DNA from: Dysgonomonas sp. 216
GTDB taxonomy: Bacteria > Bacteroidota > Bacteroidia > Bacteroidales > Dysgonomonadaceae
DNA: 64,000 nucleotides
Assembly: GCF_010501065.1 (NCBI RefSeq)
Contig: NZ_QVMM01000011.1
Span: 1 to 64,000, forward strand
Reading direction: 5' to 3'
Part shown: positions 26,296-35,116 of the stretch, in pieces
Layout of the letters: the number at the start of each line of letters is the position of its first letter
Numbering within the stretch: the first letter of the stretch is position 1
Program-made: the position numbers and the translations under genes
Notes under the pieces: model-generated
What the model was told of the DNA's origin: nothing
Databases searched by the model: none
The model's input: the letters and a program-made list of their open reading frames with translations, nothing else

Positions 26296-27930
26296 ATGAG
26301 TGACATAAAAAACAAGCATCCTAAAGGACTGAAATATTTATTTCTCACCGAAATGTGGGAGCGTTTCGGGTATTATCTTATGTTGGGCATATTTGCCCTT
26401 TACCTAATGGATATGGACGGGATGAAAATGTCGCGTTCGGGTGCTTACGATATAGTCGGTACGTATTTGGGGCTGGTTTATCTGACTCCGTTTTTGGGAG
26501 GTTTAATTGCCGATAAGCTTTTGGGCTATCGTGTTTCTATTCTTATCGGGGGGATTTTGTGTTCGGCGGGGTACATGATTCTGGCAATTCCGGGCGAGAC
26601 TACAATGTGGATAGCTTTGTTGCTTATTATTTTAGGGAACGGACTGTTTAAGCCTAATATTTCTACATTATTGGGCAATTTGTATTCGAAAGATGAGTAT
26701 AAAAACTCGAAGGATGCAGGATACAGTATTTTCTACATGGGGATAAATATAGGGGCTTTTGTCTGCAATTTTGTGGCTGCGTATATGCGCAACAACTATG
26801 GTTGGGGCTATGCGTTTCTTGCGGCAGGCATTGGTATGCTTATTGGTTTAATAATATTTCTTGCCGGCACCAAACATATTAAAGATGCCGATATTGTGAA
26901 GAAAAACAATAATTCGGGTTCCGAAATATCGAGAGTTTTATTGTATGTGTTTGTTCCGGCTATAATATTTGGGGTAGGAGGCTGGTTTATTCCTGATAAC
27001 GTGTTTGGTTCCGACTCAAACGATGCGTTTCTTTTTGGTTGTATACCTGTGGTAGTTTTTTATGGGTCGTTGCTTTTCCGTTCGAAGAAAGAGGAACGTG
27101 CGCAAATAAAAGCATTGCTGGCCATTTTTGCTATCATGATAGTATTCTGGATGGTGTTTAAGCAGAATGCGACTGCTTTGACAACATTTGCCGAAAATTA
27201 TACCGAGCGATCAATCGGTTTAGATGTTGCTCGTGTTTCCAAGCCTTTCGGGTTTGTACAAGAGTTGGTGTACGAAAAAGACAATGTTACTGCCTTGGAC
27301 GATAAACTACGCCCAATAGTAGATGATAAAGGGAAAGTGCAGGACGCATTCGATTATCCTAATTATTTTATCAATTGTCCTGAAGATAAATTGCCGAAAA
27401 CAGGCGATTCGGTAAACCTGATCTCTACCGAGATATTTCAGTCGATAAATCCATTTTTCATTATTGTGCTGACTCCTTTAATCCTGTCTTTCTTCTCGTT
27501 TCTCAGCAGAAGGAAGAAAGAACCGTCTACGCCCGCGAAAATGGGGTGGGGGCTTATTATAACAGGGCTGTCTTCGCTAGTTATGGTTGGTGCTGTTTCT
27601 TTTACCGATATATACGCCGATAAGGCTTCGGCCTTATGGCTGATAGGTACTTACGGTGTTCTTACTGTAGGCGAGTTACTTATTAGTCCCATAGGGTTAT
27701 CGCTGGTCTCCAAGCTTAGCCCTCGCGATATTACGTCTTTTATGATGGGCGGATGGTTTTTGTCTACATCTATTGGTAATAAGCTAAGCGGGATAGTTGC
27801 AGGCTTTTGGGATTCGTTTAACGATAAAAGCTATTACTTTCTGATGAATTTTGCAGCCTGTGCCTGCGCGGGATTACTTATTTTTATTTTACTGAAATGG
27901 CTCAGGCGGATAGTGAACGAACATTCGTGA
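26296..27930 (+). CDS. POT-family peptide MFS transporter
   Basis: Proton-coupled di/tripeptide importer of the inner membrane, with 544 residues and about 12-14 hydrophobic segments. The ExxER proton-coupling motif is present as EMWERFGYY (about residues 15-23), and the FYMGINIGAF segment near 150 is a POT signature. A hydrophilic insert at about 330-375, between the helical halves, is longer than in E. coli DtpA. It probably works with the surface and peptidase systems of the cell to use peptides, but nothing links it physically to them. Confidence 0.92.
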   Translation: MSDIKNKHPKGLKYLFLTEMWERFGYYLMLGIFALYLMDMDGMKMSRSGAYDIVGTYLGLVYLTPFLGGLIADKLLGYRVSILIGGILCSAGYMILAIPGETTMWIALLLIILGNGLFKPNISTLLGNLYSKDEYKNSKDAGYSIFYMGINIGAFVCNFVAAYMRNNYGWGYAFLAAGIGMLIGLIIFLAGTKHIKDADIVKKNNNSGSEISRVLLYVFVPAIIFGVGGWFIPDNVFGSDSNDAFLFGCIPVVVFYGSLLFRSKKEERAQIKALLAIFAIMIVFWMVFKQNATALTTFAENYTERSIGLDVARVSKPFGFVQELVYEKDNVTALDDKLRPIVDDKGKVQDAFDYPNYFINCPEDKLPKTGDSVNLISTEIFQSINPFFIIVLTPLILSFFSFLSRRKKEPSTPAKMGWGLIITGLSSLVMVGAVSFTDIYADKASALWLIGTYGVLTVGELLISPIGLSLVSKLSPRDITSFMMGGWFLSTSIGNKLSGIVAGFWDSFNDKSYYFLMNFAACACAGLLIFILLKWLRRIVNEHS

Positions 27931-28058
27931 TACGTTTATTGCCGATATTTTCGCTGGTCGGGCAATATAAAAAAAATACTTTCCTTTATTTGAAACATAA
28001 ACTAAAGCATCTTTTCTTTTTTCATTTACCGAAAAAAGAGAAGAGTGAGCACATAAAA

Positions 28059-28082
28059 AACGAGGAGTAAATTTTCCTCGTT
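28059..28082 (+). terminator. Hairpin after the peptide transporter gene
   Basis: AACGAGGA (28059-28066) pairs with TCCTCGTT (28075-28082) over an 8-nt loop. The tail is weak (ATTCATATTT). It is 130 nt from the upstream stop, so its role as terminator is only likely. Confidence 0.5.
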
Positions 28083-28217
28083 ATTCATATTTCGAAATAG
28101 CATTTGTTATTGATATTCAAACAATAAGATACTTTTACAGACGATGAAATAGAGGATTCGTGGCACTTGGAAAGAGTGTGATGATTCTTAGTTTGTTTTT
28201 GAAAAGGTCTTTTGTTT

Positions 28218-30431
28218 ATGAAAACAGTTTTACGGTTTACAATTGTTCTTGCAACAATTCTTATTTCAGCATATTCTTATTCTCAAAGTTCAACCCCCGT
28301 ATTTTATAACGAGGGTAAAATTTGTGTGTCGGGAACCGACACCACAAAAACGTCTCTGTTTATTTATGGAGGTTTAGTTGCCGGAACTAACGAACAGAAT
28401 GCTTATAAAACTTGTAATATTCTACATATCAATTCGAAAATAGTATTAGCCGGCGATTTTCATAACAATGTTAAAGAAGGAACTGTGTTTTCTCGTCCCG
28501 CAATTTACGACCAAGAAGGCGTATTTGAGTTTAAGTCGACATTGACACAAACAATAAAAACAGACGGAAGTACATTTAATACTATCCCATCGAAAGAGTA
28601 TTTGTATATCGATTTTCCTCATGTAAGAATAGCCAACAATAAGCATGTAAATGTTATGCCCGAGATTGGGATGAAGACAAAAAATGTGTACTTGAACGAA
28701 GGTTGGTTGATACTTCAGGCCAGAAGAACCAATGCCTCTGATTTTGTCGAAACCACCGATCCACTCAGGCTGGATACATTGCTGAATGCACGGAGTAATA
28801 TGGCTCATTTATTTGTAAATGGAGAAGTTACTTATTATAACTGGAGTGATGCGGATATAAATAAACGGGGATTTATTGAAGTAAATATAGCCTTAGACGA
28901 ACATAAAACAGCATTCGAATATAAAAGTTTAGTAGCTTTTGGGTCGCCATACAGTAGTATAATGGCCGATTACTTTATGTATAATTTCTTGGTAGCGCCT
29001 TCGGATAAAGGCTTTTTGGGTGATAGTGGTAAAACAATTATCGATCCCCAATATAAGTTAGAAGCAGGGCGGGGGCATGCTCTGGGGGTTGACCTGAGAG
29101 GTAGTAATGGTGCTAATTATCAGGATAGAAGTGGATTGTATCCGGGTATTGATTTTAATCATCGGGCAAAGGATATGTATACGTTCAACAGGTTCAGGTA
29201 TGCGAATGATCCGTTGAGGAATAAAAATCAAATATTTGGAACAGATCAAACTACTGCTGCCTATCAGATGGAAAAGTTGAATACGGGCAATATTAAAGTG
29301 AGTCTGAAGCAAGGTTTTAATTATCTGGCTAACCCTTACACATCTCCTCTTGATGTGTCGGAATTGCTACTGCTTGATGGGGCTGCTGATTGGGGTGTTA
29401 TATCGTACGACGAGGGGCTTTCGGACGATGTTCGTGAAATTATAAACAGAGTATGGGTGTTAAACGGCGATGCGTCGGCCAGAGCCATAAGTGAGACTTC
29501 GAAAACTGTAAATTTCAATTATAAATATTATATAGCCAAAAGTGTTGGTGGTACATATCTCGACGAGGATGGAAGGGTTACCATTGCGCCACTGCAAATG
29601 TTTGTAGTATATGCTATACAACCATGCGAAATAACCATACCTGCATCGAAGCGAACTATGGGTAATTCATTCTTTATCAGGAGTGGAAATAAAAGGCAGG
29701 ACGATTTTGTTTTCGAAGTTCTTGATGCAGCAACAAAAACCTCAGACCGGGTTAGTCTTGTAGTCCGTAGTGCCGAAGATATAGAAAATGATGATGAGTG
29801 CGAGAATGTAGCCTTACTAAAAGGAGGCAGCAATAATGGAAATTCGAGTGTGCGCTCTTCGGTCGAAGAGCCTGTTCAAACTCCATCAAGCCAGTTATTT
29901 GTAAAAGACGAAGAAACGGGTAAACTGCTAAGTGTAAAATTTCTAGCAATTGAGCCTGTAATATCTACCCCTCTTTACCTTAAACCGTCATCCGTATATC
30001 AGAATATATATATAAGGGGATTAAGGATCAATTCGATGACAAATGTACGTGAAATCTGGATCGAAGATAAATTATCCGGCGATAAGCGGCAATTAACCGA
30101 TAAGTCTGTGTATAAAACGTCGACAAATCCTGATGATCCATCTGATAGGTTTGTTCTGCATTTCCATACTCGGGGGGGGCAAGGTGTTGATGACGAAGAA
30201 CTCCAATCGGATTTAACGGCGTTTTACGCTGATGGTCGATTAAAAATTAAAGGGCTTACCGTTGCAGACTATGGCAGCGACATAAGAGTATACGATATTG
30301 GCGGTCGTCAAATCAAAGCGGACACAGTTGATAGCGAAGAAGAATCCTTAGATATCGAATTGAATCGGGGTGCCTATATTCTGAGTGTAAAAGGTCGCAG
30401 GGTGTTTAATGTCAAATTTGTAGTGAAATGA
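28218..30431 (+). CDS. Large secreted surface protein with T9SS sorting domain
   Basis: I use the ATG at 28218 (MKTVLRFTIVLATI), giving 737 residues; a TTG two codons upstream is unlikely. A signal peptide (about 1-23, ending SYS) is followed by a long beta-rich region without a recognised enzyme motif. The last about 75 residues form a type A T9SS sorting domain (DIRVYDIGGRQIKAD, then NRGAYILSVKGRRVFNVKFVVK split by short loops). It is probably exported across the outer membrane and anchored at the surface. Its stop overlaps the start of the small membrane protein gene by 4 nt (ATGA), so the two are coupled. Confidence 0.8.
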   Translation: MKTVLRFTIVLATILISAYSYSQSSTPVFYNEGKICVSGTDTTKTSLFIYGGLVAGTNEQNAYKTCNILHINSKIVLAGDFHNNVKEGTVFSRPAIYDQEGVFEFKSTLTQTIKTDGSTFNTIPSKEYLYIDFPHVRIANNKHVNVMPEIGMKTKNVYLNEGWLILQARRTNASDFVETTDPLRLDTLLNARSNMAHLFVNGEVTYYNWSDADINKRGFIEVNIALDEHKTAFEYKSLVAFGSPYSSIMADYFMYNFLVAPSDKGFLGDSGKTIIDPQYKLEAGRGHALGVDLRGSNGANYQDRSGLYPGIDFNHRAKDMYTFNRFRYANDPLRNKNQIFGTDQTTAAYQMEKLNTGNIKVSLKQGFNYLANPYTSPLDVSELLLLDGAADWGVISYDEGLSDDVREIINRVWVLNGDASARAISETSKTVNFNYKYYIAKSVGGTYLDEDGRVTIAPLQMFVVYAIQPCEITIPASKRTMGNSFFIRSGNKRQDDFVFEVLDAATKTSDRVSLVVRSAEDIENDDECENVALLKGGSNNGNSSVRSSVEEPVQTPSSQLFVKDEETGKLLSVKFLAIEPVISTPLYLKPSSVYQNIYIRGLRINSMTNVREIWIEDKLSGDKRQLTDKSVYKTSTNPDDPSDRFVLHFHTRGGQGVDDEELQSDLTAFYADGRLKIKGLTVADYGSDIRVYDIGGRQIKADTVDSEEESLDIELNRGAYILSVKGRRVFNVKFVVK

Positions 30432-30757
30432 AAAAGCTAATAATCTTTTTATCGGTAACCATACTTACTATTGTATGTTGTCTGTACGCTCAGGAAGTTG
30501 AACCTGTCCAACTACCGTCGGAGGAGGTTTATGAGAATACCATTGAAGCAATGAACATTAATGCCTCAGGCGAATTGCCATCGACCCGGGCAGGAGGAGA
30601 TGACGATTTGGACCCCGGAGGTTCGTCGGAGGGAGACGGTGGCTGGGTGGGTGCACCAATAGCGGATAACGCAGCAGCCATATTAATTCTTTCGGGAGGA
30701 TATCTTACTTTTACGGTATTACGAAACAGGGGAAAGAAAACCAAGAATAAGCGATAA
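30428..30757 (+). CDS. Small secreted protein with C-terminal membrane anchor
   Basis: A 109-residue protein with a signal peptide (about 1-21, ending LYAQ), an acidic, Gly/Asp-rich middle (GGDDDLDPGG) and a C-terminal block. That block has a short motif (GGWVGAPIAD), one hydrophobic helix (about 80-99) and a basic tail (RGKKTKNKR). This tripartite tail resembles sortase- or exosortase-type sorting signals, and similar small proteins occur next to T9SS-type surface proteins in Bacteroidetes. Its ATG overlaps the stop of the upstream surface protein. A function as an anchoring or maturation partner is inference. Confidence 0.75.
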   Translation: MKKLIIFLSVTILTIVCCLYAQEVEPVQLPSEEVYENTIEAMNINASGELPSTRAGGDDDLDPGGSSEGDGGWVGAPIADNAAAILILSGGYLTFTVLRNRGKKTKNKR

Positions 30758-30841
30758 TTACTTGATGCGAAGGGAGTGAAATATGGTTGTTGATGCGAAA
30801 TATCTGCAACCTTACATCTTTAGTTTAATAAAATACGTGCT

Positions 30842-30872
30842 TGTTTTGTAACAATAAAAGCATTATCTTTGC
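30842..30872 (+). promoter_or_regulatory. Promoter of rplY
   Basis: TTG (30842-30844), 20 nt, TATCTTTG (30865-30872). The leader of about 70 nt to the rplY ATG contains a small AAGGA-ggcaa-TCCTT hairpin that could serve autogenous control. Confidence 0.7.
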
Positions 30873-30951
30873 ACCGCTTTTGAAAGCCCGTACGTGTGAT
30901 GGGAATAAGGAGGCAATCCTTAATTTGAGTAACACAATTAATTAACAAAAG

Positions 30952-31536
30952 ATGAAATCATTTGAATTAAACGGTTCGGCTAGAACCATTTTAGGAAAAA
31001 AAGGAGCGAAAGCAGCTCGTAAAGAAAATTTAATTCCTGCAGTATTATACGGAGGAGAGAGTACTGAAGCAAAACATTTCTCGGTAAGCGAATCAAGTGT
31101 TCGTAACCTTATCTACACTCCTGAAATATATTTAGTAAACCTAAGTGTTGACGGTCAGGTAGTAACTGCAATATTGAAAGATATTCAGTTTCATCCGGTA
31201 ACTGACAATATTCTACATATCGACTTCCTTCAGGTATTTGACAATAAACCTATTGTTATCGAAGTTCCTGTTGTTCTTGAAGGTCTTGCCGAAGGTGTTA
31301 AAGCCGGGGGTAAACTATCGTTAGATACACGTAAACTGAAAGTAAGAGCTATGTATAAAGATATACCTGAAAAACTTCATGTTAATATCGAGCATCTTGC
31401 TTTAGGAAAATCTATTCAGGTTGGCGAGTTGAGCTTTGATGGTTTGGAACTATTGAATGCGAAAAATTCAGTTGTATGTCGCGTTCAGTTAACTCGTGCG
31501 GCTCGTGGTCTTGCAGCTAAAAACGCAGGTAAATAA
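30952..31536 (+). CDS. rplY: 50S ribosomal protein L25 (CTC/TL5 form)
   Basis: 5S rRNA-binding ribosomal protein. The 194-residue form includes the N-terminal L25 domain (about 1-90; SARTILGKKGAKAARKENLIPAV region, with VLYGG) and the C-terminal TL5/CTC beta domain (about 95-180). It is followed 41 nt later by pth, a common pairing in bacteria, so the two likely share a transcript. Confidence 0.96.
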   Translation: MKSFELNGSARTILGKKGAKAARKENLIPAVLYGGESTEAKHFSVSESSVRNLIYTPEIYLVNLSVDGQVVTAILKDIQFHPVTDNILHIDFLQVFDNKPIVIEVPVVLEGLAEGVKAGGKLSLDTRKLKVRAMYKDIPEKLHVNIEHLALGKSIQVGELSFDGLELLNAKNSVVCRVQLTRAARGLAAKNAGK

Positions 31537-31577
31537 ATTGAAATAAATAATAAAGAGCTTACCAGATTCTTTATTAA

Positions 31578-32141
31578 ATGAAATACTTAATAGTAGGGCT
31601 GGGTAACATTGGGTACGAATACGCCTTTACCCGCCATAATATAGGATTCAGAGTGTTGGACGCTTTAGCAGAAGCGTCCAATGCTGTTTTTAGAGTCGAT
31701 CGCTATGGCGAAGTTACTCAGGTAAAACTGAAAGGACGTACGCTTGTGCTGTTGAAGCCTTCGACATATATGAACCTCAGCGGAAATGCCGTTCGGTATT
31801 GGCTGCAAAAAGAGAATATTGGTATCGAAAACCTTTTGGTAATTGTCGACGATTTGGCTCTGCCTTTCGGGTCGTTACGTTTAAAGTCGAAGGGGAGCGA
31901 TGCCGGACATAACGGATTAAAAAACATTCAGGCAGTTCTCGGCACACAAGAATACGCCCGTCTGCGTTTTGGTATAGGCGACAATTATCCTAAAGGTATG
32001 CAGGTGGAGTATGTTTTAGGTCGTTTTGATGAGGAACAGGAGAAACTTCTGCCGGAAAGATTGGATGTGTGTGGCGAGATAATAAAAAGCTTTTGTTTAG
32101 CCGGTATCCAGATTACAATGAATCAGTATAACAAAAAATAG
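31578..32141 (+). CDS. pth: Peptidyl-tRNA hydrolase
   Basis: Frees tRNA from peptidyl-tRNA that has dropped off the ribosome. The 187 residues match the family. The N-terminal [18 protein letters not shown] carries Asn10 and the catalytic His20; VDDLALPFG (Asp near 94) and [12 protein letters not shown] follow. Downstream of rplY in the same operon. The S4-domain gene that often follows in Bacteroidales is absent. Confidence 0.97.
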   Translation: MKYLIVGLGNIGYEYAFTRHNIGFRVLDALAEASNAVFRVDRYGEVTQVKLKGRTLVLLKPSTYMNLSGNAVRYWLQKENIGIENLLVIVDDLALPFGSLRLKSKGSDAGHNGLKNIQAVLGTQEYARLRFGIGDNYPKGMQVEYVLGRFDEEQEKLLPERLDVCGEIIKSFCLAGIQITMNQYNKK

Positions 32142-32275
32142 GGGAGAACTCCGAATCTCTTTCTGGCAGCGAATCTTGAAGTTTGCATTGTGGCTGCCTG
32201 ATGAATACTGTTCATAAATTATTTATATACAATGCCTTGTTTTATTTATTCTATAGATATCTTAAACTTTTTTCG

Positions 32276-32306
32276 TTGTGCGGTGTTTATTTTTTTAGTA
32301 TTTTTG
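32276..32306 (+). promoter_or_regulatory. Promoter of the thioredoxin-like gene
   Basis: TTG (32276-32278), 20 nt, TATTTTTG (32299-32306). Predicted transcription start is about 32312, giving a leader of about 125 nt. Confidence 0.7.
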
Positions 32307-32328
32307 CACCTGTGAAAAAGCTATTAGC

Positions 32329-32411
32329 CACTACCTAAGCGTAGGTTAGTGATATCCCGAAAATCGGGGGAGTCTTTTATCTATCCTTGAGAAAGGAATA
32401 CAAAAAAGACT
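32329..32411 (+). ncRNA. Structured leader with three tandem stem-loops
   Basis: Hairpin 1: CACTACCTA (32329-32337), loop AGCG, TAGG-t-TAGTG (32342-32351), 9 bp with one bulge. Hairpin 2: CCCGA (32356-32360), loop AAA, TCGGG (32364-32368). Hairpin 3: AGTCTTTT (32371-32378) pairs with AAAAGACT (32404-32411) and encloses TCCTT-GAGA-AAGGA (32384-32397) with a GNRA tetraloop. There is no T-run. I recognise no known riboswitch. A cis-regulatory RNA for the gene at 32437, or a separate small RNA, are both possible. Confidence 0.55.
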
Positions 32412-32436
32412 TGATTAGTAACTTAATTGAAATTTT

Positions 32437-32931
32437 ATGAAGCATTTGAAGTATCTGCTTGTTGGAGGATTGGTGCTTATTATGGCATCGTCATACACAA
32501 CAAAAACTTCGACGGTTTTTGACGGTATTTACCCCGGAAACCGAATGCCCGATATCGCATTTAGCGACGAATCGGGGAACAAGACCAACTTGTCTGAACT
32601 TAAAGGACAAAAAATTTTGGTTAACTTTTGGGCTGCTTACGATGCAGATTCCCACATGAAGAATGTTCTACTATGGAACACACTTCGCAAAGCAGACTTA
32701 GGTGTGAAAATGATCTCTGTATCATTTGATCAAAGCAGATCGGTTTTTGAAAAAACTTTGAGAATTGACGGGTTAATGGATAGTCAGTCTCAATTCTGCG
32801 AAACATTGGGTAAAAACTCCGATATCTTTAAGGATTATAAACTGGAGAACGGATTTAAAAATTACCTGATTGACGAAAACGGGATTATTCTGGCGATAAA
32901 CGTCAATCCTGCCGACCTAAGTAAATATTGA
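32437..32931 (+). CDS. Thioredoxin-fold (TlpA/AhpC-like) protein without active-site cysteines
   Basis: A 164-residue protein with an N-terminal hydrophobic segment (about 5-19) and a thioredoxin-like domain: PDIAFSDESGNKTNLSELKG, then ILVNFWAAYDADS, then NYLIDENGII. In the position where TlpA-type proteins have WCxxC, this one has YDADS (residues 68-72), and the usual cis-Pro before the FLID strand is Phe. It is therefore very unlikely to do thiol-disulfide exchange and may bind a partner instead. It is a single-gene unit with its own promoter, structured leader and downstream terminator. Confidence 0.82.
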   Translation: MKHLKYLLVGGLVLIMASSYTTKTSTVFDGIYPGNRMPDIAFSDESGNKTNLSELKGQKILVNFWAAYDADSHMKNVLLWNTLRKADLGVKMISVSFDQSRSVFEKTLRIDGLMDSQSQFCETLGKNSDIFKDYKLENGFKNYLIDENGIILAINVNPADLSKY

Positions 32932-32961
32932 ACGAAAACTGATTTTTAAAAATTACTGTAA

Positions 32962-32997
32962 AAAAATAAGGTACCCTTTTTAGAGTACCTTATTTTT
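32962..32997. terminator. Bidirectional terminator
   Basis: A perfect 13-bp inverted repeat AAAAATAAGGTAC / GTACCTTATTTTT (32962-32974 and 32985-32997) with a 10-nt loop, between two convergent genes. Confidence 0.9.
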
Positions 32998-33015
32998 GTT
33001 TTATGCCTTGTTCTA

Positions 33016-33783
33016 TTAAGCTTCGGTAGTAACCGGATTTACCATGTCGGGGTCTATCATTATACGTCCGCAATATTCGCAAACGATAATTTTTTTACCG
33101 ATTTTTATATCCATTTGTTTTTGAGGTGGTATTTTGTTGAAACAACCTCCACAAGCTCCACGTTCGATAGGTACAATCGCTAATCCGTTACGTGCACTTT
33201 TTCTGATACGTTTGAAAGCTTGGAGTAAACGTTGCTCAATTTCGCTTTCTATGCCTTTAATATCTTCACGCAAGGCTTCTTCTTGTTGTTTTGTTTCCGA
33301 AATTATTTCGTCAAGTTCGCCTTTCTTTTGATCTAAATCGGCAGAACGTTCTTCTAGCTGAACATTGCTTTTTTCTATTAGTTCCGAAATGTTTTTCGAA
33401 TCTTGCGTAAATTCCCTGATACGCTTTTCCGAAAGTTCTATTTCCAATGTTTCAAATTCTATTTCTTTGCTCAAATGGTCGAATTCACGGTTGTTGCGAA
33501 CGTTGTCGAGTTGCTCTTTGTATTTCTCTATTTTCAGGTTACAGTCTTGTATCTTTTGTTTTTGTTGCGATATGGCTGTCGACGTTTCTTTTAAGTCGTT
33601 GTCGTATTTAGCCAAACGTGTTTTTAGTCCGGCAATTTCGTCATCAAGGTCAGCCACTTCTAGCGGAAGTTCTCCTCGTAACGTTTTGATTTTATCTATC
33701 TCCGATAGTTTGGTTTGTAACTCGTGAAGAGTTTTTAATTTGTCTTCAACAGTAACTTCTTTTTCTTGTTGTTTCTTAGCCAT
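33016..33783 (-). CDS. Coiled-coil protein with C4 zinc ribbon (DUF164-like)
   Basis: I use the ATG at 33783 (MAKKQQEKEVTVEDKLK), 255 residues; a TTG three codons upstream is less likely. A long coiled coil (about 10-185) with heptad K/E/L patterns is followed by a zinc ribbon: CGGCFNKIPPQ and CEYCGR near residues 205-232, four cysteines in two CxxC pairs. This matches the zf-RING_7/DUF164 family (CT398-like in chlamydiae), thought to bind nucleic acid or sigma-54 machinery; the role in Bacteroidetes is unknown. It lies upstream-adjacent to the Nif3-like gene on the same strand. Confidence 0.88.
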   Translation of the reverse strand: MAKKQQEKEVTVEDKLKTLHELQTKLSEIDKIKTLRGELPLEVADLDDEIAGLKTRLAKYDNDLKETSTAISQQKQKIQDCNLKIEKYKEQLDNVRNNREFDHLSKEIEFETLEIELSEKRIREFTQDSKNISELIEKSNVQLEERSADLDQKKGELDEIISETKQQEEALREDIKGIESEIEQRLLQAFKRIRKSARNGLAIVPIERGACGGCFNKIPPQKQMDIKIGKKIIVCEYCGRIMIDPDMVNPVTTEA

Positions 33784-33895
33784 ACTAAACAAATTTAAAA
33801 ATTAATTTGATAAAAAAATGCAGTAATCAGATACTTTCTAGTTTATCTGTTTACTACATTATGTATAAACAAAAAGGAGCATGTCGCTTTATTGT

Positions 33896-34990
33896 TTATA
33901 AATATTTCACGGGATTTTCGTCATACCCCGATTTGTTAAGCGCAAAGGTAGGGAATTTTTTTGATAATAGTTCAAAAAATATCTCTTTTGTATATATTTC
34001 AGATTCGTAATGGCCTATAGTGGCCAAAAGAATTTTATCTTCTACATCGTAGAAATCGTTATACTTTGCCTCTCCTGTTATAAATATGTCGGCTCCGTAG
34101 TTAATAGCCTGTGGTATTAAAAAGGCGCCCGATCCTCCGCATATGGCTACGTCACGAACGGCTTTGCCTGTATAGCGCGAGTGCTGAATAACATTCAGTT
34201 TTAAGGTGTCTTTCACTAAATACAAGAAATCTTCTTCTTCCGAGGGGTCGGGTAATGTACCCACAATTCCGCTTCCAGCCTGCATCCACTGATTTTCGAG
34301 CGAGTAAAAATCGAACGCGGGTTCTTCGTATGGATGTGTGGCTATTAATGCCCTCGTAACTTCGTTTTTCTTAAACGAAGGAAGTATCACTTCGAGGCGA
34401 TATTCGCTTTCTGTATGTATTTCGCCAATAATTCCACAGTATGGATTTGTCCCTTCTCCGGCTCTGAAAGTTCCCTCTCCTGCCGAACTGTAACTGCACG
34501 AGTCGTAATTTCCTATACCTCCGGCTCCGGCATTAAATAATGCTTGTTTTACGCTTTCCAAGTGGTTTAAAGGCACAAATGTTACAAGTTTAATCAGCAT
34601 TCCTTGCTGAGGAGCCAATATTCGTATGTTTTGTAAATTTAGCAACTTGGCTAGATAATAGTTAATACCTTTTGATGCGTTATCAAGATTTGTATGTGCG
34701 GCGTAAATAACAATATCGTGTTTGCATGCCTTCATTAAACAGCGTTCGATATAGTTTTTTCCGGTAAGGGATTTAAAAGGCTTAAATGCAAGTGGATGAT
34801 GCGATATTACCAGATTGCACCCTAAAGCAATGGCTTCGTCAATAACCTCTTCGGTAACATCAATGCAAAGCAGTGCCGCTTTGGCATCCTGATTGACGTC
34901 CCCTATTTGCACACCACTATTATCGTACGATTCTTGTAATGCTAAGGGGGCCAATTGTTCTATTGCACTAAGTATTTCTTTTACTTTCAT
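33896..34990 (-). CDS. Nif3-like dinuclear metal-centre protein
   Basis: A 364-residue member of the NIF3/DUF34 family, a toroidal hexamer with a two-metal site of debated function (GTP cyclohydrolase I type 2 annotations exist). Metal ligands are visible as the ISHHPLAFK histidines (about 62-68) and, near the C-terminus, GEAKYNDFYDVEDK and ATIGHYESE. The middle (about 130-235) holds the CutA-like insert of the long form. It probably belongs to a transcript with the zinc-ribbon gene, the usual pairing in Bacteroidetes. Confidence 0.93.
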   Translation of the reverse strand: MKVKEILSAIEQLAPLALQESYDNSGVQIGDVNQDAKAALLCIDVTEEVIDEAIALGCNLVISHHPLAFKPFKSLTGKNYIERCLMKACKHDIVIYAAHTNLDNASKGINYYLAKLLNLQNIRILAPQQGMLIKLVTFVPLNHLESVKQALFNAGAGGIGNYDSCSYSSAGEGTFRAGEGTNPYCGIIGEIHTESEYRLEVILPSFKKNEVTRALIATHPYEEPAFDFYSLENQWMQAGSGIVGTLPDPSEEEDFLYLVKDTLKLNVIQHSRYTGKAVRDVAICGGSGAFLIPQAINYGADIFITGEAKYNDFYDVEDKILLATIGHYESEIYTKEIFFELLSKKFPTFALNKSGYDENPVKYL

Positions 34991-35116
34991 ATCTTCAATC
35001 AGTGTATTTTATGCTAATCGCCAATAAATGTAGTAAATATAGGCGATTTTTGTTTATAGGCTTTCGTTTTATTTATAGATATAGCCTCTAATGTAAACAA
35101 AAGTGAAGGATATTGT

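Noticed and set aside
32312..32436. Cobalamin or TPP riboswitch in the leader at 32.3 kb
   Set aside because: A GCCACT string is present, but none of the other conserved boxes of either class are, and the leader is too short.
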